Below, piece after piece: positions 31,350 to 40,098 of a stretch of 49,216 nucleotides of DNA. The notes beneath the pieces were generated by a model. That model did not search any database, was not told where the DNA came from, and saw nothing but the letters and a program-made list of their open reading frames with translations. Position 1 is the stretch's first letter; every line of letters begins with the position of its first letter. The DNA comes from an uncultured Bacteroidales bacterium (GTDB taxonomy: Bacteria; Bacteroidota; Bacteroidia; Bacteroidales; Bacteroidaceae), in assembly GCA_902763865.1 (NCBI GenBank), contig CACWTR010000018.1:1-49216 (forward strand), given 5' to 3'. The translations under genes and the position numbers were made by a program.

Positions 31350-31970
31350 ATGAAAGACGTGGGTTCAGCAAGTGGCGAGATGGTTCGCCGGGGCCGTGTG
31401 GAAGTAGTGTGCGGCTCCATGTTCTCGGGCAAGACGGAGGAGCTGATACGGCGCCTTCGCCGTGCACAGTTTGCAAGGCAGAGGGTAGAGATATTCAAAC
31501 CGGCCATCGACGTGCGCTACAGCGAAGAGGCAGTGGTCAGTCATGAGGGTAACAGTATTCTCTCCACTCCTGTCGATTCCTCGGCCAGCATCCTCCTGAT
31601 GGGGCAGGAGAGCGACGTGGTGGGCATCGACGAGGCGCAGTTCTTCGACGAGCACATCGTGGAGGTGTGCAACGAGCTGGCAGCCCGTGGCATCCGTGTC
31701 ATAGTGGCCGGTCTCGACCTCGACTTCAAGGGGCAGCCCTTCGGTCCCATGCCTCAGCTCTGTGCCATAGCCGACGAGGTGACAAAGGTGCACGCCATCT
31801 GCGTCCGTTGCGGAGCCTTGGCCTACGTCAGCCACCGCATCGTGGCAGGCGACAAGCAGGTGATGCTCGGCGAGAAGCACGAGTACGAGCCCCTTTGCAG
31901 AGAGTGTTATGCCAAGGCAACAGCCCCCTCCGACTCCACCCAAGGGGAGAACCCAGCAGTTGAATCGTGA
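31350..31970 (+). CDS. tdk: Thymidine kinase, with an unusual C-terminal tail
   Basis: A 206-residue type II thymidine kinase for the deoxythymidine salvage pathway. P-loop [51 protein letters not shown], zinc cysteines CVRCG and CREC. The catalytic domain ends at CRECYAKA. The last residues ([16 protein letters not shown]) are Pro/Ser-rich and encoded by C-rich DNA (CCCCCTCCGACT...CCAAGGGGAG) that looks like a half-copy of the palindromic element family. Confidence 0.94.
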   Translation: MKDVGSASGEMVRRGRVEVVCGSMFSGKTEELIRRLRRAQFARQRVEIFKPAIDVRYSEEAVVSHEGNSILSTPVDSSASILLMGQESDVVGIDEAQFFDEHIVEVCNELAARGIRVIVAGLDLDFKGQPFGPMPQLCAIADEVTKVHAICVRCGALAYVSHRIVAGDKQVMLGEKHEYEPLCRECYAKATAPSDSTQGENPAVES

Positions 31971-31994
31971 AAATCGTAAATCGTAAATTGAAAG

Positions 31995-33113
31995 ATGTTT
32001 GAACGTGAGATTACCTTTGACCGCGTTGTGCGTTGGCTCATCGTGGCTCTTGTGGCGGTAGGACTGATTCTGCTCATCAACCGTCTGTCCAGCGTGCTAC
32101 TGCCCTTCTTCATCGCCTGGATACTGGCTTACATGATTTATCCCTTTGTTGTCTTCCTGCAGGAGAAGTGCCGGCTCCGTTACCGCGTGCTCAGCATCGC
32201 CGTGGCGCTGTTCGTGGTGCTGGCCGTCATCGTAGCGGGAATCTTCCTCGTCGTACCGCCCATCGTGGAGGAAAGCATCCGCATGTCCAACCTCACCACC
32301 GTCTATTTCCACGATGTCCTGTCCTCCTCCGATTTCCTGGTGAAGGTACAGCAGGCGCTGCAGAACTATGCCAACGACGAATCCTTGATGCAGCTCATGC
32401 AGCACAGCAGTGTGGTGGATGCGGCAGAGAATATTCTGTTGCAGGCCTGGGACTTCCTCTCCGGTACCATCAACTTTGCCATCGGACTGCTGGGCGGCCT
32501 GGTCGTACTGCTCTATTTGTTCTTTATCCTCATGGACTATGAGAAGCTTTCCGAAGGGTGGCTCCTCCTCATCCCCGACGGCCAGCGCGACTTCACGGGC
32601 ATGGTGGTGCAGGACGTGAAGAACGGAATGAATGCCTACTTCCGCGGCCAGTCGCTCATTGCCCTGCTTGTCGGCATCCTGTTCAGCATCGGTTTTCTCA
32701 TCATCGATTTCCCGATGGCTATCGGCCTCGGCCTCTTTATCGGGCTGCTCAATATGATTCCCTACCTTCAGCTCATCGGCTTCATTCCCACTATCCTGCT
32801 GGCCTTGGTCAAGGCTACCGACACGGGCCAGAGCTTCTGGCTCATCATGCTTTGTGCCCTGGCGGTGTTTGCCGTCGTGCAGACTATCCAGGATGTCTAT
32901 CTCACGCCTCGCATCATGGGCCGCGTCATGGGCCTGAACCCAGCCGTCATCCTGCTGAGCCTCTCCGTGTGGGGCAGTTTGCTGGGCATCATAGGCCTCA
33001 TCATTGCCCTGCCGCTCACTACGCTGCTCATCTCATACTATCGCCGATTCGTGCTCAAGGAGACGGACGAGAGTGCTCCCGACATACCACAAAAGGACAA
33101 AAAAGCGAAGTGA
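31995..33113 (+). CDS. AI-2E family transporter (UPF0118 permease)
   Basis: A 372-residue membrane protein with about eight hydrophobic segments. Family landmarks include LPFFIAWILAYMIYPFV, GLLGGLVVLLYLFFILMDYE, the PMAIGLGLFIGLLNMIPYLQ motif, and a C-terminal VYLTPRIMGRVMGLNPAVIL. The family includes autoinducer-2 exporters and Na+/H+ antiporters, so the substrate is open. It starts 24 bases after tdk. Confidence 0.88.
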   Translation: MFEREITFDRVVRWLIVALVAVGLILLINRLSSVLLPFFIAWILAYMIYPFVVFLQEKCRLRYRVLSIAVALFVVLAVIVAGIFLVVPPIVEESIRMSNLTTVYFHDVLSSSDFLVKVQQALQNYANDESLMQLMQHSSVVDAAENILLQAWDFLSGTINFAIGLLGGLVVLLYLFFILMDYEKLSEGWLLLIPDGQRDFTGMVVQDVKNGMNAYFRGQSLIALLVGILFSIGFLIIDFPMAIGLGLFIGLLNMIPYLQLIGFIPTILLALVKATDTGQSFWLIMLCALAVFAVVQTIQDVYLTPRIMGRVMGLNPAVILLSLSVWGSLLGIIGLIIALPLTTLLISYYRRFVLKETDESAPDIPQKDKKAK

Positions 33114-33159
33114 AGCAAAAATTTTTCACTTTTCACTTTTCTCTTTTCGCTTTTTGTTG

Positions 33160-33167
33160 TACCTTTG
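33160..33167 (+). promoter_or_regulatory. -7 box for tRNA-Lys
   Basis: TACCTTTG, 34 bases upstream of the tRNA 5' end. Confidence 0.55.
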
Positions 33168-33201
33168 CACCGCATTTCGCATTGGGAATGCAATATAGGT
33201 T

Positions 33202-33277
33202 GACTCGCTAGCTCAGTTGGTAGAGCATCACACTTTTAATGTGGGGGTCTTGGGTTCGAACCCCAAGCGGGTTACCA
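33202..33277 (+). tRNA. tRNA-Lys (TTT anticodon)
   Basis: A 76-base cloverleaf. Acceptor GACTCGC pairs with GCGGGTT (two wobble pairs), the D arm is GCTCAGTTGGTAGAGC, the anticodon stem is TCACA/TGTGG with loop CTTTTAA (anticodon TTT), and the T arm is TTGGG-TTCGAAC-CCCAA. The 3' CCA is encoded. It is followed by a strong terminator. Confidence 0.96.
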
Positions 33278-33284
33278 GATGATG

Positions 33285-33316
33285 GAGAGAGTCGGGAAAG
33301 GCTCTCTCTTGTTTTT
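33285..33316 (+). terminator. Rho-independent terminator after tRNA-Lys
   Basis: A stem around AGAGAG (33286-33291) / CTCTCT (33302-33307), followed by TTGTTTTT. Confidence 0.7.
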
Positions 33317-33340
33317 AGAAATACAATTCAGCATACCTAC

Positions 33341-34585
33341 ATGAACATGAGAACAAGACACACTCTCTTCCTGCTGGTTTCCCTCCTTTTCCTGACCGGA
33401 GCGGAGACTTGGGCGCAGGAAGCAAACTACGACGAAGAGAAGGTGGGGAGCTATGTGCTGCCCGATGCCCTGACCGCTCAGGACGGGCAGAAGGTGACGA
33501 CCAAAAGGCAGTGGGAGCGCAAGCGCCGTCCGGAGTTGCTGAGGCTGTTCCGGGATAATGTCTATGGTGTCATGCCTGATTCCAAGGTCGGGACGAGCTA
33601 CCGCGTCGTAGAGGAAGCGGACGATGCACTGGGCGGTAAGGCTGTCCGCCGTCAGGTGGAGATAACCTTCAGCGCCGGCACTCAGACTCGAAAGATGCTT
33701 GTGCTGCTGTACCTGCCGAAGGGGGCGAGGAAATGTCCCGTCTTTGTGTCTCCCAACTTTCAGGGGAATGCCACTACGACCACCGACCCTGCCGTCATTG
33801 CCTCGCAGTACAGCACCTTTGAACGTGGTCATCAGGTCAGCCGTTGGTCCTACGACCGCATCGTCAGCTCGGGATACGGTGTCTGCACGTTCCACTACTT
33901 CGATGTGTATCCGGACAAGGACGGAATGCTCGGCGAGAGCATCTGTCCCCTGCTGGGCATCAGCTCAGAGGCCGACTTGCAGGCGGGTAGCGGCAAGGCC
34001 ATCGCGGCATGGGCCTGGGGATGTTCCCGGGTGCTGGACTACCTGCTAACGCTGAAGGAGATAGATAGGAAACGCGCCATCCTGGTGGGGCATTCGCGCC
34101 TGGGCAAGACAGCCCTCTGGTGCGGAGCCCTGGACCGTCGCTTCGCAATGGTCGTCTCCAACAACTCCGGCTGCAGCGGAGCCGCATTGTCCCGCCGCAA
34201 CTATGGGGAGACGGTGTCGAGAATCTGCAGCACTTTCCCCTGGTGGTTCTGCAATCAGTACCGCTCCTACGCCGAGGCCGTCTCAGCACTTCCCGTCGAT
34301 CAGCACGAGTTGATAGCCCTCATTGCCCCGCGGCCTGTCTATGTAGCCAGTGCTCAGGACGACCGGTGGGCCGACCCGAAGGGTGAGTTCCTTTCCCTGC
34401 AGGCAGCCGGTTGTGTCTATGCGCTCTATGGTCAGGAGACGCTCCAGGGCTGTGCCTTCCCGTCGGTGAACGAACACCTCTGGCGCGGGAACTGCGGCTA
34501 CCACATCCGTACCGGAGTGCACGACGTGACGGACTACGACTGGCAGGCCTACATTGAATTCGCCGACACCCGCCTGCGGAGGTAG
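33341..34585 (+). CDS. Secreted CE15-like glucuronoyl esterase (alpha/beta hydrolase)
   Basis: A 414-residue protein with a signal peptide (RTRHTLFLLVSLLFLTGAET...WA). The nucleophile motif is VGHSRLGKTALWCGALD, the G-x-S-R-x-G-K arrangement of CE15 4-O-methyl-glucuronoyl methylesterases. The acid-bearing SNNSGCSGAALSRRNYGE and the catalytic-His region SVNEHLWRGNCGYHIR follow. CE15 enzymes cut ester links between lignin and glucuronoxylan. The start MNMRTRH at 33341 precedes the signal peptide; the longer frame begins inside the tRNA. Rumen or gut plant-fibre breakdown is a plausible context (inference). Confidence 0.88.
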   Translation: MNMRTRHTLFLLVSLLFLTGAETWAQEANYDEEKVGSYVLPDALTAQDGQKVTTKRQWERKRRPELLRLFRDNVYGVMPDSKVGTSYRVVEEADDALGGKAVRRQVEITFSAGTQTRKMLVLLYLPKGARKCPVFVSPNFQGNATTTTDPAVIASQYSTFERGHQVSRWSYDRIVSSGYGVCTFHYFDVYPDKDGMLGESICPLLGISSEADLQAGSGKAIAAWAWGCSRVLDYLLTLKEIDRKRAILVGHSRLGKTALWCGALDRRFAMVVSNNSGCSGAALSRRNYGETVSRICSTFPWWFCNQYRSYAEAVSALPVDQHELIALIAPRPVYVASAQDDRWADPKGEFLSLQAAGCVYALYGQETLQGCAFPSVNEHLWRGNCGYHIRTGVHDVTDYDWQAYIEFADTRLRR

Positions 34586-34686
34586 AAGAGCGACGGACGA
34601 GCCCTCCGTATTCTTTCCGAAGTACTTTTTTTGCCTTGTAAGCGGTTTTTTCCTTCGTTTCTCTTTTCTCTTTAGTCTTTTTGTCG

Positions 34687-34694
34687 TATCTTTG
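34687..34694 (+). promoter_or_regulatory. -7 box for tRNA-Leu
   Basis: TATCTTTG, 13 bases upstream of the tRNA-Leu 5' end. Confidence 0.55.
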
Positions 34695-34707
34695 CACCCG
34701 TCATTAA

Positions 34708-34789
34708 GCCCCGATGGCGGAATCGGTAGACGCGTCGGTCTCAAACACCGATAGGGAAACCTGTGCCGGTTCGACCCCGGCTCGGGGTA
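34708..34789 (+). tRNA. tRNA-Leu (CAA anticodon)
   Basis: A type II tRNA of 82 bases to the discriminator. Acceptor GCCCCGA / TCGGGGT, D arm TGGCGGAATCGGTAGACGC, anticodon stem TCGGT/ACCGA with loop CTCAAAC (anticodon CAA), a long variable arm (TAGGGAAACCTGT), and the T arm GCCGG-TTCGACC-CCGGC. CCA is not encoded (ACTT follows). It borders the switch from core to mobile-element DNA, so it is a candidate integration site. Confidence 0.95.
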
Positions 34790-34794
34790 CTTAG

Positions 34795-34837
34795 AACACC
34801 TTGTAAATCGTTGATTTACAAGGTGTTTTCTTTTTTG
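34795..34837 (+). terminator. Strong Rho-independent terminator after tRNA-Leu
   Basis: A perfect 15-bp stem (34795-34809 with 34813-34827), 3-base loop, followed by TTCTTTTTT. Confidence 0.9.
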
Positions 34838-34967
34838 GGGGTGTTAAAAAGGTGTTAATTTTGAACATATAACAGAAAGTTGGTCAAAGAAACGAAAAGA
34901 GGGAAGATGAAAAGTTAAAGAAACGTAGTACATCACCCATTTCTTTCCTTTTCTCACTGAATTTGAC

Positions 34968-34975
34968 TATCTTTG
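34968..34975 (+). promoter_or_regulatory. -7 box for the 35003 gene
   Basis: TATCTTTG, 27 bases before the ATG at 35003. The stretch 34838-34967 is A-rich with no gene. Confidence 0.5.
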
Positions 34976-35002
34976 CACCGTAAATAGCAGTTAAGTCATA
35001 GT

Positions 35003-35926
35003 ATGAACGAACAGGAACAGGCAATAGCCAAGATTCAACAAACGTTGGATTATTGCATCCAGCAAACGCTGCGTTCGCTGGAAGATACCATTGAACGCAA
35101 AGCAGAAGTTCTTCCGGTTAATGATTTGGCAGAAGTTGAGCGGAGCGAGTACACCCATGCCCTGGATGAACTCGCTGTCATCTATTCCAAGTATCCTGTT
35201 GTTCATAGCATCAAGAACTACATACACCTTCCCAACTATCTTTGGGAAAGTACATTCATTGAGTCCTTGACTATGGAAGAGAAACACAAATGGTTTCACA
35301 ACCATAGCCTTGCCACTTACAAAGACTTTTGCAAAGACAACACCATATACGATGAGTCATTCCCTTATTTCTCTATTGTCTATCAAGTCGTAGTCTATGA
35401 AAAGTACGTTCAGCTACTCAAAAGAAGAATTGAGCAAAGAATTCTTGATTCTTTTATCGTGATGGAGAAAAACGAATACACTGTTTCTCCTAAATCCGAA
35501 TCTATAACGGAACCTGCCACTGAGAAAATTCAAGTTGAGACGTGCACTTTTGAACACTCGTTAAACGACCAACAAATTGAATCCCTGGTAGATTGTGTCA
35601 ATGAGGTGCGGATGTTCAAAGGTGGCGAAGTGACCTTTGAACAACTGAAATCCATCTTTGATTGTCAGCCCATAGCTCCGCTCAGGTCAAGCAATAATCG
35701 TCTGTTAGCATTTTTCTTCGACCAACTTTCCAACCACTCATATATTACTGAAAAATGGCAATCGGCTATCTACAAGAACAACCTTTTCCTTTCGCCGCAG
35801 AAAGATTCCTTTGTAAACCAAACGGATATTTCCACGGCTGTCAATCATTGCCGGGACATTCTAATGAAAGGGAAGTTTGCTAAAATAAATCAGTATATCA
35901 ACAATCTGAAAGGACTTTCAGAATAG
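35003..35926 (+). CDS. Uncharacterised mobile-element protein
   Basis: A 307-residue soluble, Gln/Glu-rich protein. N-terminal helices carry many charged residues (EQEQAIAKIQQTLDYCIQQT). The C-terminal third has LLAFFFDQLSNHSYITEKWQ and SAIYKNNLFLSPQKDSFVNQ, which resemble segments in RteC-like proteins of Bacteroides conjugative elements; I am not certain of the family. It has its own promoter and stands first in the mobile-element block, which suggests a regulatory role. No catalytic motif is visible. Confidence 0.6.
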   Translation: MNEQEQAIAKIQQTLDYCIQQTLRSLEDTIERKAEVLPVNDLAEVERSEYTHALDELAVIYSKYPVVHSIKNYIHLPNYLWESTFIESLTMEEKHKWFHNHSLATYKDFCKDNTIYDESFPYFSIVYQVVVYEKYVQLLKRRIEQRILDSFIVMEKNEYTVSPKSESITEPATEKIQVETCTFEHSLNDQQIESLVDCVNEVRMFKGGEVTFEQLKSIFDCQPIAPLRSSNNRLLAFFFDQLSNHSYITEKWQSAIYKNNLFLSPQKDSFVNQTDISTAVNHCRDILMKGKFAKINQYINNLKGLSE

Positions 35927-35954
35927 GAAAAGACATCAAAGAAGCACAAAAACA

Positions 35955-36018
35955 TTGACAATGGGTTGACACATCAAACATTGTCAAACAACCCTCAAAC
36001 TTATTAGCGATACCTTTG
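35955..36018 (+). promoter_or_regulatory. Promoter and inverted-repeat operator for the excisionase/mobilisation operon
   Basis: An inverted repeat TTGACAATG (35955-35963) / CATTGTCAA (35979-35987), perfect over 9 bp, lies just upstream of a -7 box TACCTTTG (36011-36018). It would overlap the -33 region, so a bound regulator would block or activate transcription. The regulator could be the HTH protein at 36081 (inference). Confidence 0.5.
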
Positions 36019-36080
36019 CCCCCGAATTCAAATTCCGGAGGGCGCGCACTCCTATTGTCTCATTTAATAATTATAGAAAT

Positions 36081-36365
36081 ATGGACGCTAATAAGTCAAT
36101 TGAACAACGCATCGAGGAATTGGAGTCCCTCGTGTATGCATCCAAGAACGTACTGAGCTTTGATGAAGCCAGCAAGTTCCTATCCTTGTCGAAGAGTTAT
36201 CTCTACAAGTTAACCTCGGCGGGTCTCATTCCACACTACAAGCCTCAGGGCAAGATGATTTATTTCGAGAAGAACATCCTCGAAGAATGGTTACGTCAGA
36301 ACCCGGTCAAGACTCAAGCACAGATTGCCAGTGAAGCACAGAAGTATTTACTTAATCGCAAGTAG
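36081..36365 (+). CDS. Excisionase-like HTH protein
   Basis: A 94-residue protein with an HTH_17 (MerR/excisionase-like) domain: SFDEASKFLSLSKSYLYKLTS and GLIPHYKPQGKMIYFEKNIL, with a short coiled N-terminus. Such proteins guide integrase directionality or regulate mobile-element genes. It is immediately upstream of the AAA ATPase (3-base gap) in the same operon. Confidence 0.8.
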   Translation: MDANKSIEQRIEELESLVYASKNVLSFDEASKFLSLSKSYLYKLTSAGLIPHYKPQGKMIYFEKNILEEWLRQNPVKTQAQIASEAQKYLLNRK

Positions 36366-36368
36366 GCT

Positions 36369-37475
36369 ATGGAAACACGTAACTATAATCCGAGCGAGCC
36401 AATGAACAAGGACGAGTTCCGTGTCATCTGGCAGTCCATCCACTTGAAAGTAACCGATGAGTACACCGTCCCACCTGAAACTCTTCGGGTGAACGGTTCC
36501 ACCATCGGTACACTTGGTAATTTCAGTGCATCCACAGGTAAGGCTAAAAGCAAGAAGACCTTTAATGTATCGGCCATTGTAGCTGCAGCCCTTACCAATC
36601 GTGAGGTGCTGTGCTACTCGGCATCATTCCCTGAAGACAAGCGCAAGATACTATACATTGACACAGAGCAAAGTAAGTTCCATTGCCAGAAGGTGATGAA
36701 ACGTATTCTGCGATTGGCCGAATTGCCGACAGATGCTGATTGTCCCTATCTTCTTTTCGTGGCCATGCGTGAACTGTCACCAGAGAAACGGAGAACAGTC
36801 ATTGACTATATGCTTTCCAACATTGAAGGTATCGGCTTGGTTGTTATTGACGGTATACGTGACCTGATGTATGACATCAACAATCCTACGGAATCCACGG
36901 AAATCATCAATCTGCTGATGCGATGGTCGAGCAGCTACAATCTGCACATCCACACAGTCCTCCATCTAAACAAAGGTGATGACAATACTCGTGGTCATAT
37001 CGGAACGGAATTGAACAACAAGGCTGAGACTGTCTTGCAGGTGACAAAGTGCCAGACGGATGCCAACATCAGTGAGGTAAAAGCCATGCATATCCGTGAC
37101 AAGGACTTTGAGCCGTTTGCTTTCCGTATCAATGAGGACTCTTTGCCGGAATTGATTGTTGGCTATGAATGTCAACAGAAAGCGGAGCGCATTGCGCTTA
37201 CGGAACTGCCGGACGAGAAACACAAAGAAGCTCTTTGCATTGCTTTCGAGAAAGGCAACATTCAAGGTTACAACAATCTGATTGTTGCCTTGAAGCACGG
37301 TTATGCTTCTATCGGCTTTGAACGTGGGCGCAATACTTTGGTCACACTCAACAAGTGGCTGATGTCCCGTGATATTATTGTCAAACAAGACAAGACGTAC
37401 AGTTTAGCATGGGGCATATATAGTGAGAATCAACATAAACCTAACCATCAAAACCTCTTTGATTATGACCATTGA
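36369..37475 (+). CDS. RepA-like AAA ATPase of a mobilisable element
   Basis: A 368-residue RecA-fold NTPase. A variant P-loop TLGNFSASTGKAKSKKTF, Walker B region GIGLVVIDGIRDLMYD, and LHIHTVLHLNKGD resemble AAA_25/RepA helicases on plasmids and Bacteroidales integrative elements. It likely takes part in element replication or mobilisation with the primase-like gene downstream, whose start it overlaps by 11 bases. The P-loop deviates from GxxxxGK[ST] (GK followed by AK), so ATPase activity needs care. Confidence 0.75.
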   Translation: METRNYNPSEPMNKDEFRVIWQSIHLKVTDEYTVPPETLRVNGSTIGTLGNFSASTGKAKSKKTFNVSAIVAAALTNREVLCYSASFPEDKRKILYIDTEQSKFHCQKVMKRILRLAELPTDADCPYLLFVAMRELSPEKRRTVIDYMLSNIEGIGLVVIDGIRDLMYDINNPTESTEIINLLMRWSSSYNLHIHTVLHLNKGDDNTRGHIGTELNNKAETVLQVTKCQTDANISEVKAMHIRDKDFEPFAFRINEDSLPELIVGYECQQKAERIALTELPDEKHKEALCIAFEKGNIQGYNNLIVALKHGYASIGFERGRNTLVTLNKWLMSRDIIVKQDKTYSLAWGIYSENQHKPNHQNLFDYDH

Positions 37476-38349
37476 ACAAGCAAAACAAATACGACTGGAA
37501 GACTTCTTGCAGTCACTCGGACACACCCCTGTTCGACAAAGGGGTAATAAGTTGTGGTATCATTCGCCGTTGCACAGCGAAAGTACGCCATCGTTCAAAG
37601 TCAACACCAACCGAAACCAATGGTATGACTTCGGTATCGGCCGTGGTGGTAGCATTATCGATTTTGCCATATTGTATTACCACACCAATGACATTTCTCA
37701 TGTACTCAAACAGATTGAGCGTGAGACACCCACCACGGCTGTGATTCCAATTTCGTCCTGCCATCAACAATCTTCGGAACCAAGTTTCAAGGATGTTGAA
37801 ACAAAACCTCTGACACATTTCGCTTTGGAAGACTATATTAGGAAACGCAAGGTTGACATCGACATCTGTCGCCAGCATTGCAACGAGACCCATTATTCTC
37901 TTGGCGACAAACGATATTTTGCCATTGGGTTCCCTAACAAATCTGGCGGAAGCGAACTGCGCAATCCTTTCTTCAAAGGTTGCATACCTCCTAAGGATAT
38001 CTCAGTCATCCGGCGCGAGCAGCACCGTAGCGAGTGCAGCGTCTTTGAGGGTTTCATGGATTACCTGTCATTCCTAACCATGAAAAAGCGTGGGTATGCA
38101 TACGGCCGTTTAAGCGAGGATCAGGATTTTATCATCTTGAACTCCGTCACAAATCTGCCAAAAGCCATCCCCCTGCTTGAAGGTTATGACCACATCTATT
38201 CGTTCCTCGATAACGACCACGCAGGGCGTGAAACCCATGCAAAACTCGTAGAAGCGTATGGCGATAATGTGGTAAGCATGTCAGAGCATTTTGACGACTT
38301 CAAAGATGTCAATGACCTCTTATGTTGGATTGAGAGTAAACATGAATGA
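37465..38349 (+). CDS. Primase-like TOPRIM protein
   Basis: A 294-residue protein. The N-terminal half resembles a CHC2 primase zinc region (LWYHSPLHSESTPSFKVN, QWYDFGIGRGGSIIDFAILY), with the zinc cysteines missing. The C-terminal half is a TOPRIM fold: VFEGFMDYLSFL (Glu), then HIYSFLDNDHAGRETHAKL (DxD). The start at 37465 is chosen by homology; the frame is open to 37423. It probably primes DNA synthesis of the element. Confidence 0.82.
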   Translation: MTIEQAKQIRLEDFLQSLGHTPVRQRGNKLWYHSPLHSESTPSFKVNTNRNQWYDFGIGRGGSIIDFAILYYHTNDISHVLKQIERETPTTAVIPISSCHQQSSEPSFKDVETKPLTHFALEDYIRKRKVDIDICRQHCNETHYSLGDKRYFAIGFPNKSGGSELRNPFFKGCIPPKDISVIRREQHRSECSVFEGFMDYLSFLTMKKRGYAYGRLSEDQDFIILNSVTNLPKAIPLLEGYDHIYSFLDNDHAGRETHAKLVEAYGDNVVSMSEHFDDFKDVNDLLCWIESKHE

Positions 38350-38481
38350 ACTTATGAGTGCTATGCAAGAAGTGCCAATGTCGAACAAACGGCCTCGCTG
38401 TTGGTCCGCTTATTGGCTTTCTTGCAGACGCTCGCAGGCTCGCATCAGATTAACAATTATCCATCAAAAACAGAATCAATA
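38350..38481 (+). other. Short non-coding gap before mobC (candidate oriT)
   Basis: 132 bases without a supported gene, containing a GCTCGCAG/GCTCGCAT direct repeat (about 38431-38445) and a CCAAT/ATTGG pair. Transfer origins of Bacteroidales mobilisable elements often lie just upstream of mobC-relaxase genes, so this is where I would look for oriT. I cannot identify a nic site. Confidence 0.3.
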
Positions 38482-38859
38482 ATGAAACAGAACTCACATA
38501 AAAAGACTGTTGAAAAGACTTGCCTGGAATGTCGTTTGGCATTCCGGTTGTCAGCAAAAGAGAAACAAGAAATAGAAGCTAAGGCTAAGCTATGTGCGAT
38601 GCCCCCAAGTAGGTATATTCGCAGATGTGTAGTGGGGCACAGTCCAAAACTCCATCTTACGGAACAAGAGGCTGAAGCCTTCATCAGCTTGGCAAATGCC
38701 CGTGGCGATATTGTGCACATCAAGAATGCCCTTAGTGGCAAAAGCCAGGAAGAACTGTTACGCTACTTTCGTGACGCAAACTTCATGAACTATTGGATTC
38801 TTGCGACCGATAAACTCATCCGTCGCTGGTATGAAATCGAACGTCAATTATCAGAATAG
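38482..38859 (+). CDS. MobC-like plasmid mobilisation relaxosome protein
   Basis: A 125-residue protein: basic start (MKQNSHKKTVEKTC), ribbon-helix-helix-type region RLAFRLSAKEKQEIEAKAKL, and MPPSRYIRRCVVGHSPK, typical of MobC accessory proteins that open DNA at oriT. The start at 38482 (a longer frame to 38401 exists) follows family starts. The relaxase follows after 3 bases. Confidence 0.8.
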   Translation: MKQNSHKKTVEKTCLECRLAFRLSAKEKQEIEAKAKLCAMPPSRYIRRCVVGHSPKLHLTEQEAEAFISLANARGDIVHIKNALSGKSQEELLRYFRDANFMNYWILATDKLIRRWYEIERQLSE

Positions 38860-38862
38860 CCT

Positions 38863-40086
38863 ATGATAGCCAAAGCAAGATCCATTTCACATGGAAGTAT
38901 TTCCATCGACTATATTACTCGAATGGGAATGGCTGAGATAGTCAAACTCAACCATCTTCCCAAGGACGTTGAGGTGGAAGCATGGTGGGCACACATGCAG
39001 GCTCACCAAATGAAGTTTCAGTATAAGCGTTCGAAGCATCGCCCGATGAAGAACTTCATGATACGCATTGAGATTTCTCCTGCAAGGGAAGAAACCGAAG
39101 GCTTCACTCTTGCCGATTGGGAGAAACTGGCAGAGGACTTCATCAAAGCATTCGATTCCATTGACCTTTCGAAAAAGGCAGACCGCAAGTCGGCTGCTAG
39201 TACTAACATTACTAACTCTCAATACGTTGTCTCTCTCCATCGTGACAGTAAGTCGGGCATCGTCCACATGCATCTCGACTGTAATCGCATTGACATGGAT
39301 GGTAACGTCAACGATGATCACAACATCGGCATCCGGGCCACGATGGCCGCCAATGAAGTGACACGCCAACGTGGATGGGTACAAGCAGAGCAGCGTTCCG
39401 ATGAAAACAAAGAGAGAATCGCGTTTGACTGTATGAATGCACTTAAAGCCATGTCCAGATTCTCATGGGATGTCTATGTTCAGGAACTCGCCGCCAAAGA
39501 TTACGACCTGAAACTACGTTATGACTCCAATGGGGTTGTAAGAGGTTATACCGTCCGCATGGGCAACTCCATTTACAAGTCGTCTGAGTTGGGAAAGGGT
39601 CGCAACTTGATGCCCTCAAAGATTGAATCGACATGGCGTAAGCTGCATCCTTTGACTTCTAATGAGAACCGACTTCATTCAGGACAATCCTACAGTCCAA
39701 GGCACAGTGTTATTCCTCAGCCAAAGGTGTTGCCAAAAGTCGAGCAACCTATCTATTGCCTCCGCAAAGTAGATGTGGATGGTCACACCTATTCCATTGA
39801 AATCCCCGACAAGGCCCTTGATGCTATGAAGGATCAAGTTGCCAGTTTCAAGGTTAATGATGAAATGTCCAACCACATTATCGATGTGGCTCTTTTGCTC
39901 TTCGCCAGCTACATTGATGCAGCCACATCTATGTCCGAAAGTTGCGGTGGGGGTGGGACATCTCCATCCTCTGGTTGGGGAAAGGATGACGATGATGATT
40001 GGGAATGGGCAAAGCGTTGTGCTCAGATGGCCCATTCCATGGTAACAACACCAAAGCCCAAAATACGTCGGAGCCGAGGAAGATAA
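38863..40086 (+). CDS. Relaxase/mobilisation nuclease
   Basis: A 407-residue relaxase. The N-terminal start MIAKARSISHGSISIDYIT is typical of Bacteroidales MobP-type relaxases. The three-His metal motif is SGIVHMHLDCNRIDMDGNV, preceded by NSQYVVSLHRDSKSG. It nicks oriT and pilots DNA during mobilisation; conjugation machinery is absent here, so a helper element would be required. The C-terminus ends in Gly/Asp-rich and basic stretches (SCGGGGTSPSSGWG, RRSRGR). Confidence 0.88.
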   Translation: MIAKARSISHGSISIDYITRMGMAEIVKLNHLPKDVEVEAWWAHMQAHQMKFQYKRSKHRPMKNFMIRIEISPAREETEGFTLADWEKLAEDFIKAFDSIDLSKKADRKSAASTNITNSQYVVSLHRDSKSGIVHMHLDCNRIDMDGNVNDDHNIGIRATMAANEVTRQRGWVQAEQRSDENKERIAFDCMNALKAMSRFSWDVYVQELAAKDYDLKLRYDSNGVVRGYTVRMGNSIYKSSELGKGRNLMPSKIESTWRKLHPLTSNENRLHSGQSYSPRHSVIPQPKVLPKVEQPIYCLRKVDVDGHTYSIEIPDKALDAMKDQVASFKVNDEMSNHIIDVALLLFASYIDAATSMSESCGGGGTSPSSGWGKDDDDDWEWAKRCAQMAHSMVTTPKPKIRRSRGR

Positions 40087-40098
40087 AACAGAAAGCCT

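Noticed and set aside
34795-34837. Attachment-site duplication after tRNA-Leu
   Set aside because: The inverted sequence is a perfect hairpin followed by T residues, that is, a terminator, and does not repeat the tRNA 3' end.
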